DNA of 64,000 nt. It comes from Nematostella vectensis (Eukaryota; Cnidaria; Anthozoa; Actiniaria; Edwardsiidae). The notes beneath the pieces are model-generated. The model made no database searches. It saw only the letters and a list, made by a program, of their open reading frames with translations, and had not been told where the DNA came from. Numbering within the stretch: the stretch's first letter is position 1; each line of letters opens with the position of its first letter. The position numbers were made by a program, and so were the translations under genes. The stretch is from the NCBI RefSeq assembly GCF_932526225.1, contig NC_064039.1, positions 5,779,001-5,843,000 on the forward strand, read 5' to 3'. Of the stretch, positions 33,401 to 43,100 are shown in pieces.

Positions 33401-35008
33401 AGCTTATTTGCAAAAAAAAAACAGATTTAGCTTGGTAACATGGAAGACTTGTAAACAAACACAATGGCAGTTAACAAGATACGAGTCAGTGGGTTTTACT
33501 GTTTTGATACCTGTCATTCAAGCCATCTTGTAGAACCTGCACCCTTTGAGCAATACTCAACCATTGAATCTTGGTCTTTTCAGCAACAATGCGGTACGCT
33601 ATTTTTCTTACTGATTCAGTTACATCATGAGTTCTCTCTAAAGTAAAAAAGGATTACAGATGAGCCCTACTCCAACTACAAACAATACTAATACTACAAA
33701 CAATTAAAATTCTCCTATAGGCATGTTGACGCCATCTCCTCTTGTGAGTTTTAGGGCTAAAAAGCAAGGTTGATAGGGGGAGGGGGGGGCTGATAAAGAA
33801 TACAGTTCTTGGAAAGTAGATAAGAAGACAAATAAAAAGTCAACAGGATTCAACTGAATATACATACTTTCACCATTCATGTATGAGATTATAAACTCAC
33901 CAATTATATTTGGCAGGGTTTTGCGAGAAAGTACAATATTGGCCAACACAGTGCGCCGCACGTCAGCTGAAGAGTCGGTTGACAACAGCTGCAAGTACGA
34001 GGCTATAATAGGGCAGTCCTCATCACTCGGGTCTTGAAGCCTGGCTAGAGCAAGCACGGCTTGTACACGGATGACCGGGATCTTGTCCTTCAGCCGTACT
34101 AGCATGCAATCAAAGATCTTGTCTGCTATGTCATCCTCAATACTTGCTTCATCATCCATGCTATTCAGCAGTTTGTTGATAAGCTGGCATGTGCGGAATC
34201 GAACAGCCTTGTCCCTTGAGTCATGGCACTCAAGTAGGAACATAAACACATAACGCAAGAAGTGACTTGTGATTTCACACTCGTCTTCGTCACCACTTAG
34301 GTTGTCAGTCTGTCATGATAAGGACAGCATTCAGTTGTCACTCGATTTAATACTAGACTTAAATGTTATCACGCTTAATACTGTACCTAAGCAGCCTTGT
34401 TCTTGAACCAGACATAATAACAAAAACCTTATTTAAAAAGGATAGCACTAAAATGTACAAAGTGCTTATAAACTTATGGTCAACCGAAAGTAATATAATG
34501 TAAGTAAGTATTTAAGCAAGTTTGAAACTTAAAACTGGTCTTCGACTATGCAAAATTTTAGTTTTTATTCCTTAACTTCTTTAATATTAAAATTCTTATT
34601 TTGTTATGAAGCCCATTCCAGCAAAAAGCTACATTTTCAGGTTCAGTGGAGAATACTGTAGTTGAGATACAAAACTAGAAAGTCAACTTTCAGATTAGTA
34701 CAAGCATTGTATAAGTAAGTAAGCTTAAATGAACTGTGCCTTTCTCTACCAACCTTTTCAGGAGCAACATAATGTATTCGTGCTGTTGCGTATTTAGCGA
34801 CAAACTCCATGATTCTTTCCACCGCTGGTTCTCTCTTGAACACGATCATGGCATGCGTCAAGTGCTTAAGGAAGGTTTCTCGAAAGTCATCCTCGCTTTC
34901 GCTTGAGTCTTGAATCTTTTTGAGTGAGCGAATAAGTTTTGCATGGAGCTGAAAGCCCCGCTGTGCCTCCTCAAAAACATCACGAACACTTTTACACTCA
35001 GCTGGCAT
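15431..35008 (-). CDS. NCAPG: NCAPG, condensin I HEAT-repeat subunit CAP-G
   Basis: Non-SMC condensin I subunit that binds DNA with the kleisin NCAPH during mitotic chromosome compaction. Exons in coding order: 35008-34754, 34309-33901, 33637-33511, 33310-33162, 32883-32667, 32346-32224, 30412-30199, 29976-29800, 29648-29541, 28869-28750, 27609-27322, 26817-26636, 17816-17633, 17464-17297, 16941-16602, 16525-16435, 15518-15431. They sum to 3240 nt, 1079 residues plus stop, near the ~1015 of vertebrate CAP-G. HEAT repeats fill the first ~850 residues (RVQAVLALARLQD; SIAQRVQVLQDGLND; DDPATLLKCLTI; LILLWYNP; SRTNQELVEESFLPTLRTLF). An acidic linker in exon 11 and a Ser/Thr/Lys/Arg-rich disordered tail ending DKENEVF follow family layout. 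Intron 8 is GC-AG. The start is the first ATG of the conserved N-terminus. Confidence 0.96.
15717..15881. mobile_element. MITE with ~30-bp terminal inverted repeats
   Basis: TAGCCTGCGTAGCAAGCGTT with TCTGTGGAGTTTC at the left is mirrored by GAAACTCCACAGA with AACGCTTGCTACGCAGGCTA at the right. GTAC flanks both sides and may be a target duplication. The 165-bp element has no coding capacity. Confidence 0.85.
15905..16135. repeat. two-copy ~115-bp tandem duplication
   Basis: ATTTGCTGTCAGCGACACT starts at 15911 and again at 16026, and the match continues through GAGTATGTACAGAGCTAAAC and the AAGCATATAAGAACATAGG block. It lies wholly inside NCAPG intron 16. Confidence 0.85.
17150..17272 (+). repeat. 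(ACCATC)n / ATC-rich microsatellite
   Basis: About 80 bases of near-perfect CATCAC/ATCACC hexamers within a longer CATCAT-type run, in NCAPG intron 14 (introns counted 5' to 3' in the gene), 25 bases from exon 14. Confidence 0.9.
17802..26272 (-). repeat. 8.5-kb, ~121-copy 70-bp minisatellite replicating the NCAPG exon-13 splice acceptor
   Basis: The unit start CAGCTCCTGGTTGGTTCTAC is at 17871 and still in exact register at 26201, 8330 bp or 119 x 70 later, so units differ by substitutions only. Read on the minus strand each unit contains GTGCTCTCCCTCGTAG, the exon-13 acceptor, followed by the first ~16 bases of exon 13 (AACCAACCAGGAGCTG) and ~50 bases of intron. Few positions vary (CAC/CAT..GGAT/GGGT; AAAT/AAAG; ATGTC/ATGCC/ATGTT; GAGAGC/GAGAAC). 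The unit pattern at 19201-19760 recurs at 23961-24520, showing multi-unit duplications. Translation from an array acceptor meets a stop within the next unit. Confidence 0.97.
26539..26559 (+). repeat. (CT)n microsatellite
   Basis: About ten CT dinucleotides in NCAPG intron 12, in the non-array part close to exon 12. Confidence 0.85.
27593..28078 (-). repeat. 34-bp x 14 minisatellite replicating the NCAPG exon-11 splice acceptor
   Basis: GAGCCACC occurs at 27603 and last at 28045, exactly 13 x 34 bp apart. On the minus strand each unit reads TATTTATTGCTATGTAG, then GTGGCTCATTTGGATCA, the first ~17 bases of exon 11 (one base changed, G to T, in most copies). The copy adjoining the true exon and one internal copy keep the exon base. 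Each junction has the form AG|GT. Units are nearly identical, so expansion is recent. Confidence 0.95.
28150..28305. mobile_element. short inverted-repeat element (CACTTAATTTTCG family), copy 1
   Basis: Ends are TACACTTAATTTTCGTGTC and CGAAAATTAAGTGAGTAC in inverted orientation, with internal repeats of GCGAAAATAAGGATG. A related element with TTACACTTAATTGTCGC and several TTTATTTTCGCGATTTT blocks lies at about 28513-28665. Both are in NCAPG intron 10. Probably non-autonomous DNA transposons; the class is uncertain. Confidence 0.6.
28513..28665. mobile_element. short inverted-repeat element (CACTTAATTTTCG family), copy 2
   Basis: Begins TTACACTTAATTGTCGC and contains CACTTTATTTTCACGATTTT and CACTTTATTTTCGCGATTTT, the same building blocks as the element at 28150-28305 in the opposite sense. 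The right end is not clear. Confidence 0.5.
29340..29475. repeat. dispersed repeat family C, copy 2 (opposite orientation)
   Basis: Contains GTAGGCGGTGGAGATTGATA, AGTAGCCGGCGCTTAATAAA and ACCCCTGA, which are the reverse complement of blocks in 3123-3268. It is in NCAPG intron 9. Confidence 0.55.
29649..29799 (-). other. NCAPG intron 8: GC-AG intron
   Basis: The donor on the minus strand is GAGAAG|GCAAGA and the acceptor is CTTTATCAG|GATGAC. No GT donor in the right place keeps the frame, while the GC donor joins REEK to DDPATLL, a junction that fits the CAP-G family. GC donors normally need a strong exon side, as seen here (AAG). Confidence 0.85.
30385..32160 (-). repeat. 60-bp x ~28 minisatellite replicating the NCAPG exon-7 splice acceptor
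   Basis: On the minus strand each unit has GTGTTATTATTCCCAG, the exon-7 acceptor, followed by about 31 bases of the exon start (GAAGCGCCTAGGCCAGCTAG...), encoding a copy of KRLGQLVHELL. Units nearest both ends are more diverged (extra GTACAGTA segments). As 60 is a multiple of three, runs of units stay open and read (TLPCVIIPRKRLGQLVRELL)n. Units with CCCCATG instead of CTCA add one base and switch frame, which breaks the longest reading to about 160 residues. Confidence 0.95.
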
Positions 35009-35200
35009 AGTTTGGCGCTATTATCTTGTTTCAACGCTGATTTTGAGCCGATATTTTGCTGAACAATTTGTTCTTGTAGAAGCAAAAATAAACGTTCTTT
35101 CGAAAAATGGCGCGCAACCAAATATGGGTACTCGCACCAGGCCCTGTGAAAAACGCCACAGGGCATCCGAAACACATTTAGTGTCGGAGGCTGGAAGATA
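35009..35200 (-). promoter_or_regulatory. NCAPG 5' flank with E2F-like and CHR-like sites
   Basis: TTTGGCGC, an exact E2F consensus (TTTSGCGC), lies at 35011-35018, two bases from the start codon. TTCGAA at 35099-35104, a CHR-type element, is followed by ATGGCGCGC. Human NCAPG is a known cell-cycle (E2F/DREAM-type) target, so these sites fit mitotic expression. Function is inferred. Confidence 0.5.
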
Positions 35201-35352
35201 ATCAAGGGCCTGTGATGATATTATATGTATGCGATGGACCTAGCATATAATGACAGTCTTATTTTTTCTAGGCTGGAGGATAATCAAGGGCCTGTGATGA
35301 TATTATATGTATGCGATGGACCTAGCATATAATGACAATCTTATTTTTTTCC
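35188..35352. repeat. 82-bp tandem duplication upstream of NCAPG
   Basis: GATAATCAAGGGCCTGTGAT begins at 35197 and again at 35279, and the copies are nearly identical through ATGACARTCTTATTTTTT. It lies about 190-340 bases 5' of the NCAPG start codon. Confidence 0.9.
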
Positions 35353-35808
35353 CAGAATGTCTTTATTATTATTATTTCTTTTTTCACTTTAGACCTACAT
35401 TTTTTATCCAGTTTCAGAGTTTTTGGCCCCCAAAATGTCTATAGCAAAAGTCTTGCCTAGGGATATATACCGTATTTCTTTTTTCATAACAGGAAGTGGT
35501 GGATACATGTGTGAGTTGCCATATCTCCTGGTAAAAGCAAGTTTATATACTAATTTGCCTGATTTTCTCAGATCCAGGGATTTATGGGGGCCTGACTTAA
35601 AAATAAGATTTTATTTTTTAAATGTACGAGGAATAAAATCTACAAATTTGGCTCATATATGAGTATCCCCTTCCTCTTTCAAGAAATCCTGGATCTTCCC
35701 CCCCCCCCCCCCCCCCTCTCTCTCTCTACTGAGTACTATGGTCAATGAGTTATGGTCATTAATTGGTGTTTATTTTTATTTTTGTTTACATACAGTGAGT
35801 GAGATCTA

Positions 35809-35980
35809 GGAGATGAACTAGCAATTATCTATGTGTTTCCATTTTTTTTCTAAATATACACAAAACATATTATATGAGGCCACATTAGAACTAAGAGATG
35901 AACTAGCAATCATCTATGTGTTTACATTTTTTTCTAAATATACACAAAACAGATTATATAAGGTAACATTAGAACTTGGA
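35809..35980. repeat. ~85-bp tandem duplication
   Basis: AGATGAACTAGCAATTATCT at 35811 recurs as AGATGAACTAGCAATCATCT at 35896, and both copies run on through CTAAATATACACAAAACA and ACATTAGAACT. Confidence 0.85.
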
Positions 35981-36017
35981 TAATTTCTTTTTAAAAGAAC
36001 ATAGATGTTTTCAAGGT

Positions 36018-36193
36018 TACAATATTTTGATCAAGAAATGCTGCTATTGGCTTGCATCCTGCAAATCGCTGTTGGAAACTGGTAATTTTTAGATTATTAT
36101 AGGTGAGCACATAATAATTTAAAATTTACCAGTTTCCAACAGCGATTTGCATGATGCAAGCAAACAGCAGCATTACTTGATCAAAATATTGTA
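36018..36193. mobile_element. foldback MITE (176 bp, ~75-bp arms)
   Basis: TACAATATTTTGATCAAG at the left matches CTTGATCAAAATATTGTA at the right, and the arms stay complementary through GGCTTGCATC and AAATCGCTGTTGGAAACTGG. Only about 30 bases form the loop. It has no coding capacity. Confidence 0.9.
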
Positions 36194-36461
36194 TCTGTTT
36201 CCTCTTCTAGATAGTAAGCAAGTAAATGGGAAATGAAAAAAATTAAGTGGGACACTTTCTTGTAAAATAGTTTATTTTCACTTCTCCATCTAAAACTGAA
36301 ACTTTAGCCTCTAATTGAAAAAAAAAAAGCTATTTTGCACAAAAATCTATACCTGCACACTTCAATAAAAAAATACTCTCTTTATGTTTCTAGAGTGAAC
36401 AAAAATGCCTGGTCTGATGTGTATAAAGCCCAAATCTCCCTGACTTGCCACCCCCTCCCCC

Positions 36462-36493
<32 letters not shown>

Positions 36494-36873
36494 CCGAAAA
36501 AAAAAGTAATCCTTGGTATTGTTTTGATTCTTTTGGTTTTAAAGACCAGAAATTGGCATCCCATGGTGCAAGGTGCATGGAGCTAAATTGCAAGAGACTT
36601 CTCATATACAAGGAAGTTAGCTCATTTCTGTTGAGAAAGAACCATAAATGCATTCACCGCCATCAATCAGGTATCAGTGGACTCAGTGAAGAATAAGATC
36701 TTATGGCATGGTTAGAAGTGGAAGGCGAAGTTGATAGACTTCACTAAAACATTGTGTTTGCAGCCCTTCCTTTCTGTAAGCTGTGGCCCCAATCCTTTTG
36801 GGTCGATTTGGAGGCTACCCTGCAGCCAATATTAAGCTGCTATAGAATATTCCATTGGTAGTTGTTCCAAAAC

Positions 36874-39553
36874 TCAGTTCTCTACTGGTGTTGGCTGTGG
36901 TAAAATAACTTGAATGACAAACCCTTTCTGTATTTTGGCATCACCAACAGTCATTTTATCTGTAAGCAATTTGCCAGCGTAAAACCACCTTTGCTTGGCT
37001 GGTTCAATGTCTTCTTGTTTCTGTAATTTCCTTTTAATTTTTAGTATTGTATCTGATGTATAAACAACCATTTTCAAGTCCTTTCCAGTTGAGAGTCGCA
37101 ATTTTACATATGTCTCTTCACCAGTTGGTGGAGTCTCTTTTTCATCTACTTCATTGCTGATATCACCACTCACATCATCATCTTTTATAAGGTTGGTGGG
37201 CTGGCTGATACAATATACTGGCAGTACATATCTTGTGCCCAGTTCATCGTATGCATCTTGTAAAGAACCTACAATAAAAACAACAACCACACTTCAAGGT
37301 CAATCAAAGGATATGAAGGGGTTTGTTGCAAAAAAGTGGGTCATTTCTTATTGAAGGATCCTTTAATATTATACTTTATCTATATGATATTTATGACTGC
37401 ACAGCCCTTTTCAATAAAAACAAGGTATGAGTCTGATATGGTCAGGGGAATATCTACCTTCAAGCCAGTTACACCCTAGGCTTACTTCTGTAGCTGCTCT
37501 TTTCCACTAAACACTGCTATTCTATGTCACTATGGGATTTCCCTATCACCTCTATAAAGTAGTATAACTAAAACTCATATTATTGAGACACAGGTCTGTT
37601 CTTGTTGTGATCGATTTATATCTTCAAAACAATAAGGTCAATACCATCTTTCTTTAAATTGGGGATATGCGAAGCTTAGGGATGACTTATTGTGGGGTCT
37701 GATGTCCTTTTGCACTCAACTGTTGGCACATCCAATCAGATTTCTTCTACTGAACTAAATAGGAACATCGATCTAAGAGGTAAAAGAATTACAGGTACTT
37801 TAAGAATGTTGGAAGTGATTTGAGAAAGTAAACATTAGAATTAAGAAGGATAACAAACTCTAGAAAACTGAACAATCACAAACATTGAAATTAATGCAAA
37901 GGCAATTAAAATTAATACAAAGGTAAGTGCATGTTAATCTACCTACTGTAAATGAACCACAACAAAAGTTTCATGAATCGTGCTGTGTATGCAATAAAAT
38001 AAAGATGTTATAGCAAGATGTTTTATAAGAGATCCCTCAGGGATTGCCAAAGGAAAAATAGAGTTTAGCCAAGACATGTACAGGTCACTGATTTACATTA
38101 GTACTTTAGGGGATAATGCCTAGTGCACACTAGCGACATATCAACATAACGACATGGCACTCTTATCTTCGACATAATGACATGGGCATAACGACATAAG
38201 AGAAAAAACTTTTTCTTTTCTTTTATGTCATTATGTCCATGTCGTTATGTCGGGCTAAACATAGTGCGCGTGCCCATGTTGTTACATTGTTATGTTTCTA
38301 GTGTGCACTAGGCATTACAAAGGAAGCACCCAAAACTATTATATACCAATCACCCTTAGAAATTTAAATCTATAATCTGTAGAAGCCAAAACACCATGAC
38401 AATAAAAGGGCACACATAACCACAGGCCTACCTATTTCAGGACCATCTTTTACGATATATTGAGTAACATAAGTTTTTTTATGTACAAAATCAATATTTT
38501 GTTTTTGTCTTTCCTTGTGTCTTATTTAAGATACTAATAAGCAAATTTCAAAATGCAGTTGGCATTCTATTAAATGCTCTTTATAATGAAATATGAGAAT
38601 AAAATACAATTTATCTTAATAGAACATTTTGAGGAGAATTAAAAGTATTGTTGTTCTGAAAAAAAAAATGATAATTTGTTATTAAAAAACACACATTATA
38701 CAAAAATTCATATTAGTTCATTGTCACTAATTGCAATGAAAACAAGAAGACAATAGGATGGAATTTAAATGCAAAGTATCACTTTTCAAAAGGGGACAAG
38801 ACAAAATACTAGCTAAATATTGAAATATCATGAAAAGACAAAGAATTCTCGATAGTGAGTGACATTGCATGTGTAATGGTACAGGATACATAAGAAATAT
38901 TTGTATTTTCTTGTTTGTTTCGCCAACTTAAGCCACACTCAATAATAATTGTGAATCCACTTGTGTTGTCGATTATGATATTTGGAAATCCAATACTCAA
39001 TACAAACTAGAAAAGCGGTTTTACTAAAATGAAAAGACAGAAAGATAACTCGGGTTGAGCCATCATCATCACGTAAGGCAGAGAAAAGCACACAATAAAC
39101 CATTTGAAGGCAGTCATATAAAAGTGGAACTTACCAGTTGGAAGGGTTATATTTGCGCCATCTACGATAGCTTGGGCTAAAGTGTGATCATCAGTTTCGG
39201 CAGCTGCTCTAAGAGCATCCCAAATCTCCTTTCTCCCTTCAAAAGCAGGGGCCGTTTCCCAAAACTCGTCTCTTTTGCTGCGAAGCTGTCCCTCCGTCAA
39301 GGGAATATCTGAAGTCCACTGCTGCCTTTCTTTTTTCAGCGGCTGATTTTTGCCAAGAGTAACTAAAACCCATAATAAATGACATATTTACAATCAGGAT
39401 ATTACCTCTCAAGCGACGTGAGTCTCCCAATGGTTTGAAGAACAGCCTCAGAGTCGTATCCGTGAAATTTTACAAACCTCCTGGCGTACTGCCGAACTCG
39501 CTGGAGCTCACTCTAACACTTGGATCGTGGCCTGTACCCATGCAACCACCCAT
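36874..39553 (-). CDS. UBTD1/2: UBTD1/2-type ubiquitin domain-containing protein
   Basis: Three exons: 39553-39478, 39362-39135, 37268-36874; 699 nt, 232 residues, close to human UBTD2. The start MGGCMG places Gly and Cys where N-myristoylation and palmitoylation would occur, as in vertebrate UBTD proteins. A conserved N-terminal DC-UbP domain ([20 protein letters not shown], then [14 protein letters not shown] and [14 protein letters not shown]) is followed by a spacer and a ubiquitin-like fold at about 155-226 ([13 protein letters not shown] ... [16 protein letters not shown]). The last five residues, TPVEN, are as in the vertebrate proteins. UBTD proteins bind E2/E3 ubiquitin enzymes; the cellular role here is inferred by homology. 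Invertebrates probably have one gene for both vertebrate paralogs. Confidence 0.95.
37269..39134 (-). other. UBTD intron 2 (1.87 kb)
   Basis: AT-rich. The only structure seen is the inverted-repeat element at 38114-38317. No additional exon is needed: the flanking exons join in phase at Thr-Gly|Gly-Ser. Confidence 0.7.
38114..38317. mobile_element. MITE with TAATGCCTAGTGCACACTAG termini
   Basis: TAATGCCTAGTGCACACTAG at the left and CTAGTGTGCACTAGGCATTA at the right are inverted copies. The inside contains repeated AACGACAT/ATGTCGTT blocks that are also inverted. About 204 bp and non-coding. Confidence 0.9.
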
Positions 39554-40146
39554 ATTGCCGAAAGTCAGGGTAGCCACGGAGTGTGCTCACATATACGATG
39601 GCCAAATGGCCACAAAAGAGCCAAACTCGTTTAGTTTCTAAAGAACGATCGATGTGTTCCGTCTGAATTTTCTTCATGAAGTCTGCTCATATTGATGTGT
39701 GACGTCACAACCCCCCCACGTCCAATGACGTCACGTCAGCTTAGCCACAGTCAGTCGTACCAAATGCATGCTCCCTTGGTGTGATAAAATAATCAATTAT
39801 TATTCCTACGGCCGGATTCGTCTTTGGCTTATGGACTTTACTCAGGCAACTCGAGGCCGAGTGGAATAATTATCAGTTAGCCACAGTATGCTAGTTGTAA
39901 AGCCCAAAACTCTGTCTTCTAAAAAAAAAGCTCTCATTTCATTTTTTACGAAAAAATTCCCACATGATTGCATATTACCAGCTTAGCCAATACTGCCCCT
40001 CAGCCCTCACGTCCTCAAACATACCCGTTCCCACTACCCCTACCCCTACCCCTACCCCCATCCCCTCCCCCCTCCTCCACCCAAAAAAAGATCTGTGCGC
40101 ATCTTTTGTCTGAGAGGTCTGGGCCCTAAACGCAAGCGAGTCCAAG
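39554..40146. promoter_or_regulatory. bidirectional promoter between UBTD and BRD8
   Basis: The two genes start head-to-head 593 bases apart. Two full CRE palindromes TGACGTCA lie at 39700-39707 and 39726-39733, the second next to CCAAT. A (CCCCTA)n-rich tract lies at about 40036-40065. CCAAGATGGCGGC at 40142-40154 is a YY1-type motif that overlaps the BRD8 start codon. Sharing of elements by both genes is inferred from spacing. Confidence 0.6.
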
Positions 40147-43100
40147 ATGGCGGCAGCCTTCAACCCACAGGCTTTGAGTAAGAAAAAAAACACTGAACTT
40201 TCTGGATCTTTAACTCCTTTTGATGACTGATTGAACACATTTTGGTATTCAACAGAGCACAAAGTGCCAGCAGGACAGTCTAAAGATGAGTGGACTGTAC
40301 GTGAAAAGCTAACTCTCGCTTCCTCTGTACTTCGAAGTGGGGACCAAAACTGGTAGGGTTTTACTGGTGTCAATATAACACGGCGAAATAAACCCCTGAC
40401 TGTATGGTCAAATAATCATCACCATGCTATTACTTGTGTATATGAAGCCCACGCTACACTAGCATCAAAAGCATAAGTTAATTACTCATATGTCAGTTAA
40501 CAAGAGTTGGTCACTCTTATTACTTAACAAAATACCAGGGGCCGCTTGCACAAAGTCTGAATAAGTTATCCACCGGATAGGCGCTAACCACTGAATAAAA
40601 TCCCTATCCAGCAGATAGTTATTGGGCGGATAAAATAGCATTGCACAAAGCGTGGATAGAACGCTGGATAACTATCCGCTGAATAGCCATCATTTGCCAC
40701 TAAATGGGTTCCAGTTCCCATGGTAAATATGCAAAGCGCGCACTGTTTCTCCTTCAAACAAAATGGCTGCGATAGCAAGAACTTCAAAAAGTGCCAGACA
40801 CCAAACGGTTTTTCAAGGGCAAAGTACACAGAATTCACGGAATGATTAAAGGGGATGGTGTTTAGCTCCTTCCTATCTTTGGGAGTCACATTTCTAGACA
40901 AAATGGACAATATAGTTTGATTCCAGTCCTGCCAGAGCTGCATGTTAGTTCGTAGTTCATTGTAAATTTACCAACTGTAAAATTTGAGGTTAGAGTAGGA
41001 AGAGATGTACCACTTACGAGAATATTGCCTCTACTTTTACCCTTATTATCAGACTCAGTGGAAAGTCATAATGTCCTACAGATCATATCAACTGCAAATC
41101 TAGAAATCTTTTCTACTGGTTACCAAAATATATCCAAATATATCCTGTTTCTTGATATTTTCCTGAGATTTTAAGTATTCTGAGAACTCTATGTAAGATT
41201 TTTGACGTGTGAAACTGCTTCTTCCAGTTTTGAGTTTTTAACCAAACACATTGTGTACTCTCTGATATGCATTACTGTGAGATGGTGTGATTTATAGCCA
41301 ACTAGGTGCAGGCCAAAGAGGACAGTTCAAGGCTTTTGACTGATGAAAGCCATAGTATAATTTGTCACTTGGAGTTCATAAGCATAAGCTCACACATCTT
41401 AATCAAAATAGCATCTGATAGCCACCTAATCTGGTCACATAACATGTTTTAAGAGGGGCATATGTACGACATATAAAACCTTAATTCAGTGTTGAATTTA
41501 CTATTTAATGGGATATGATTTTGAAAATATTCTTTTAGATGGTATTATGGATGATTAATATCTATATCTTGCCATTAGATACTGCTCACCAACTATTGCA
41601 GATAGAACTTGCTTAAACCCTAACCATACAATTTGGATTTGGTCGTTTAGGGTATCAGTTAGCCGTGCCATAAAGCCTGTTTCAGAGGCAGGATGTTGTA
41701 CAGTGAAAAGACCACCAGATTTCTTTTCTCAAAAGGTTTGTTGTTTGCAACTTTAGACATGCATCAATCCTTCAGGAGACTTACATACCATTTGAAGTAT
41801 GCTAGATTTTTTTGCAAACTTTACTTTTCCTCTTAAGTCTTACTTCATTATCAGATACTTGATTAAAATTCTTGTTTTTGGTTATCAAGAACTGTGCCAT
41901 TCACTACTCTGAGATGTTGGAAAAAGTCTCAACACCAAAGTAAGCATTCTTTTTTTCCATTTGAATATTAATCAATTATTCTTAATACTGGTCTGTGTTT
42001 TCCTATTTTTCAGGAGAAAAAGAACTAATGAGACAGGAGGTGCAGGTGATGTTGATTATGTTTCAATTTTTATTTTAGTTGTCCTTCTTATTGATGTTAT
42101 GCTTATGAACTAGATGTTTTTTTAATTGTCTTCTGTGTAGAAACACCTGGCGAGCAGATTGTTAGAAAGTTAACATTTGAGAGAATCGAAGAACTGAAAA
42201 AGAGCATCAAGAATGATCATCTGACCTACAGGTATGAGAGGAATAAGATGGGTTTAATGGACTAGCTTTTTATCTATGTAAATTCAGTGTTTTGAATTTC
42301 CATAAGAAGCAATTAGATAATTTTTTATTTTTTAGTTCTACATAGGATGACTGAGTCAGGGGGCCATGCCACTCCCCCAAAAAGTCAAACACTTTTCAAT
42401 ATTTCATTGTTGCATCTAACTTATCTAATTTTTTCTGGCCTTTCATTTTCCATGTTATTCTCAGAAAACTGAAAATGAGAATAGATGATATAAGAAATGG
42501 AAAGCTAGATGCTCAGTTACCTGCAGTCTGGGAAGAAATACAGGCGTAAGTGTTAAATCTATTGCTAATTAGATACAGTATGCTGTGCAACAAAGGTAGC
42601 TATCTGACATGATTGGATTTTAGCTTTCACCCATCAACTGGAGGTAACCCTGTCAGGCAAACGAGAACTGGGTAAAATAAAAATGCCTCCTAGCTTCCTT
42701 ATGCAGATAGAGACCATTATATCACTTGTTTATTTATCATTTATGTTCAGCATGGGTAGTTTAGTGAAAATGTTAAAATTGAGCTGTCCAATTGACGTCA
42801 TGTAAATCCTGCTCTACTTTGCTTAGGGAGTGTTTATTAAATACACCTAGGGGAGTGAAGATTTTTACTTAAGACACCTTAAAATTTCAGAGCTCCCCTT
42901 TCATTGTAAACATTTTTTTTGTGCTCCCCCCCCCCCCCCCTTCAGAACCTTAAAACTTCCCCTCCCCCCTGTAAAGTTGCCATCTTTGTTGGAGTTGATG
43001 ATCCAGTCAAGTAATCATTATTTCAGAGTGTGACACCCCTTTTGGTTTTGGCCTTCATAATGGCATTCATAATGGTCCGTCCCTAAGGAGGCCTGTGAAG

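Larger units (their letters stand above)
35353..36870. other. intergenic region between NCAPG 5' end and UBTD 3' end
   Basis: No gene is recognised. Contents: a poly-C tract with CT repeats at about 35698-35730, an ~85-bp duplication at about 35809-35980, a near-perfect inverted-repeat element at 36018-36193, and a C run of about 30 bases at 36464-36492. The open frames through the C run encode only poly-Pro or poly-Gly and are not genes. Confidence 0.6.

Noticed and set aside
36335-36696. Poly-Pro and poly-Gly open frames
   Set aside because: Caused by a C homopolymer; no conserved flanking sequence.
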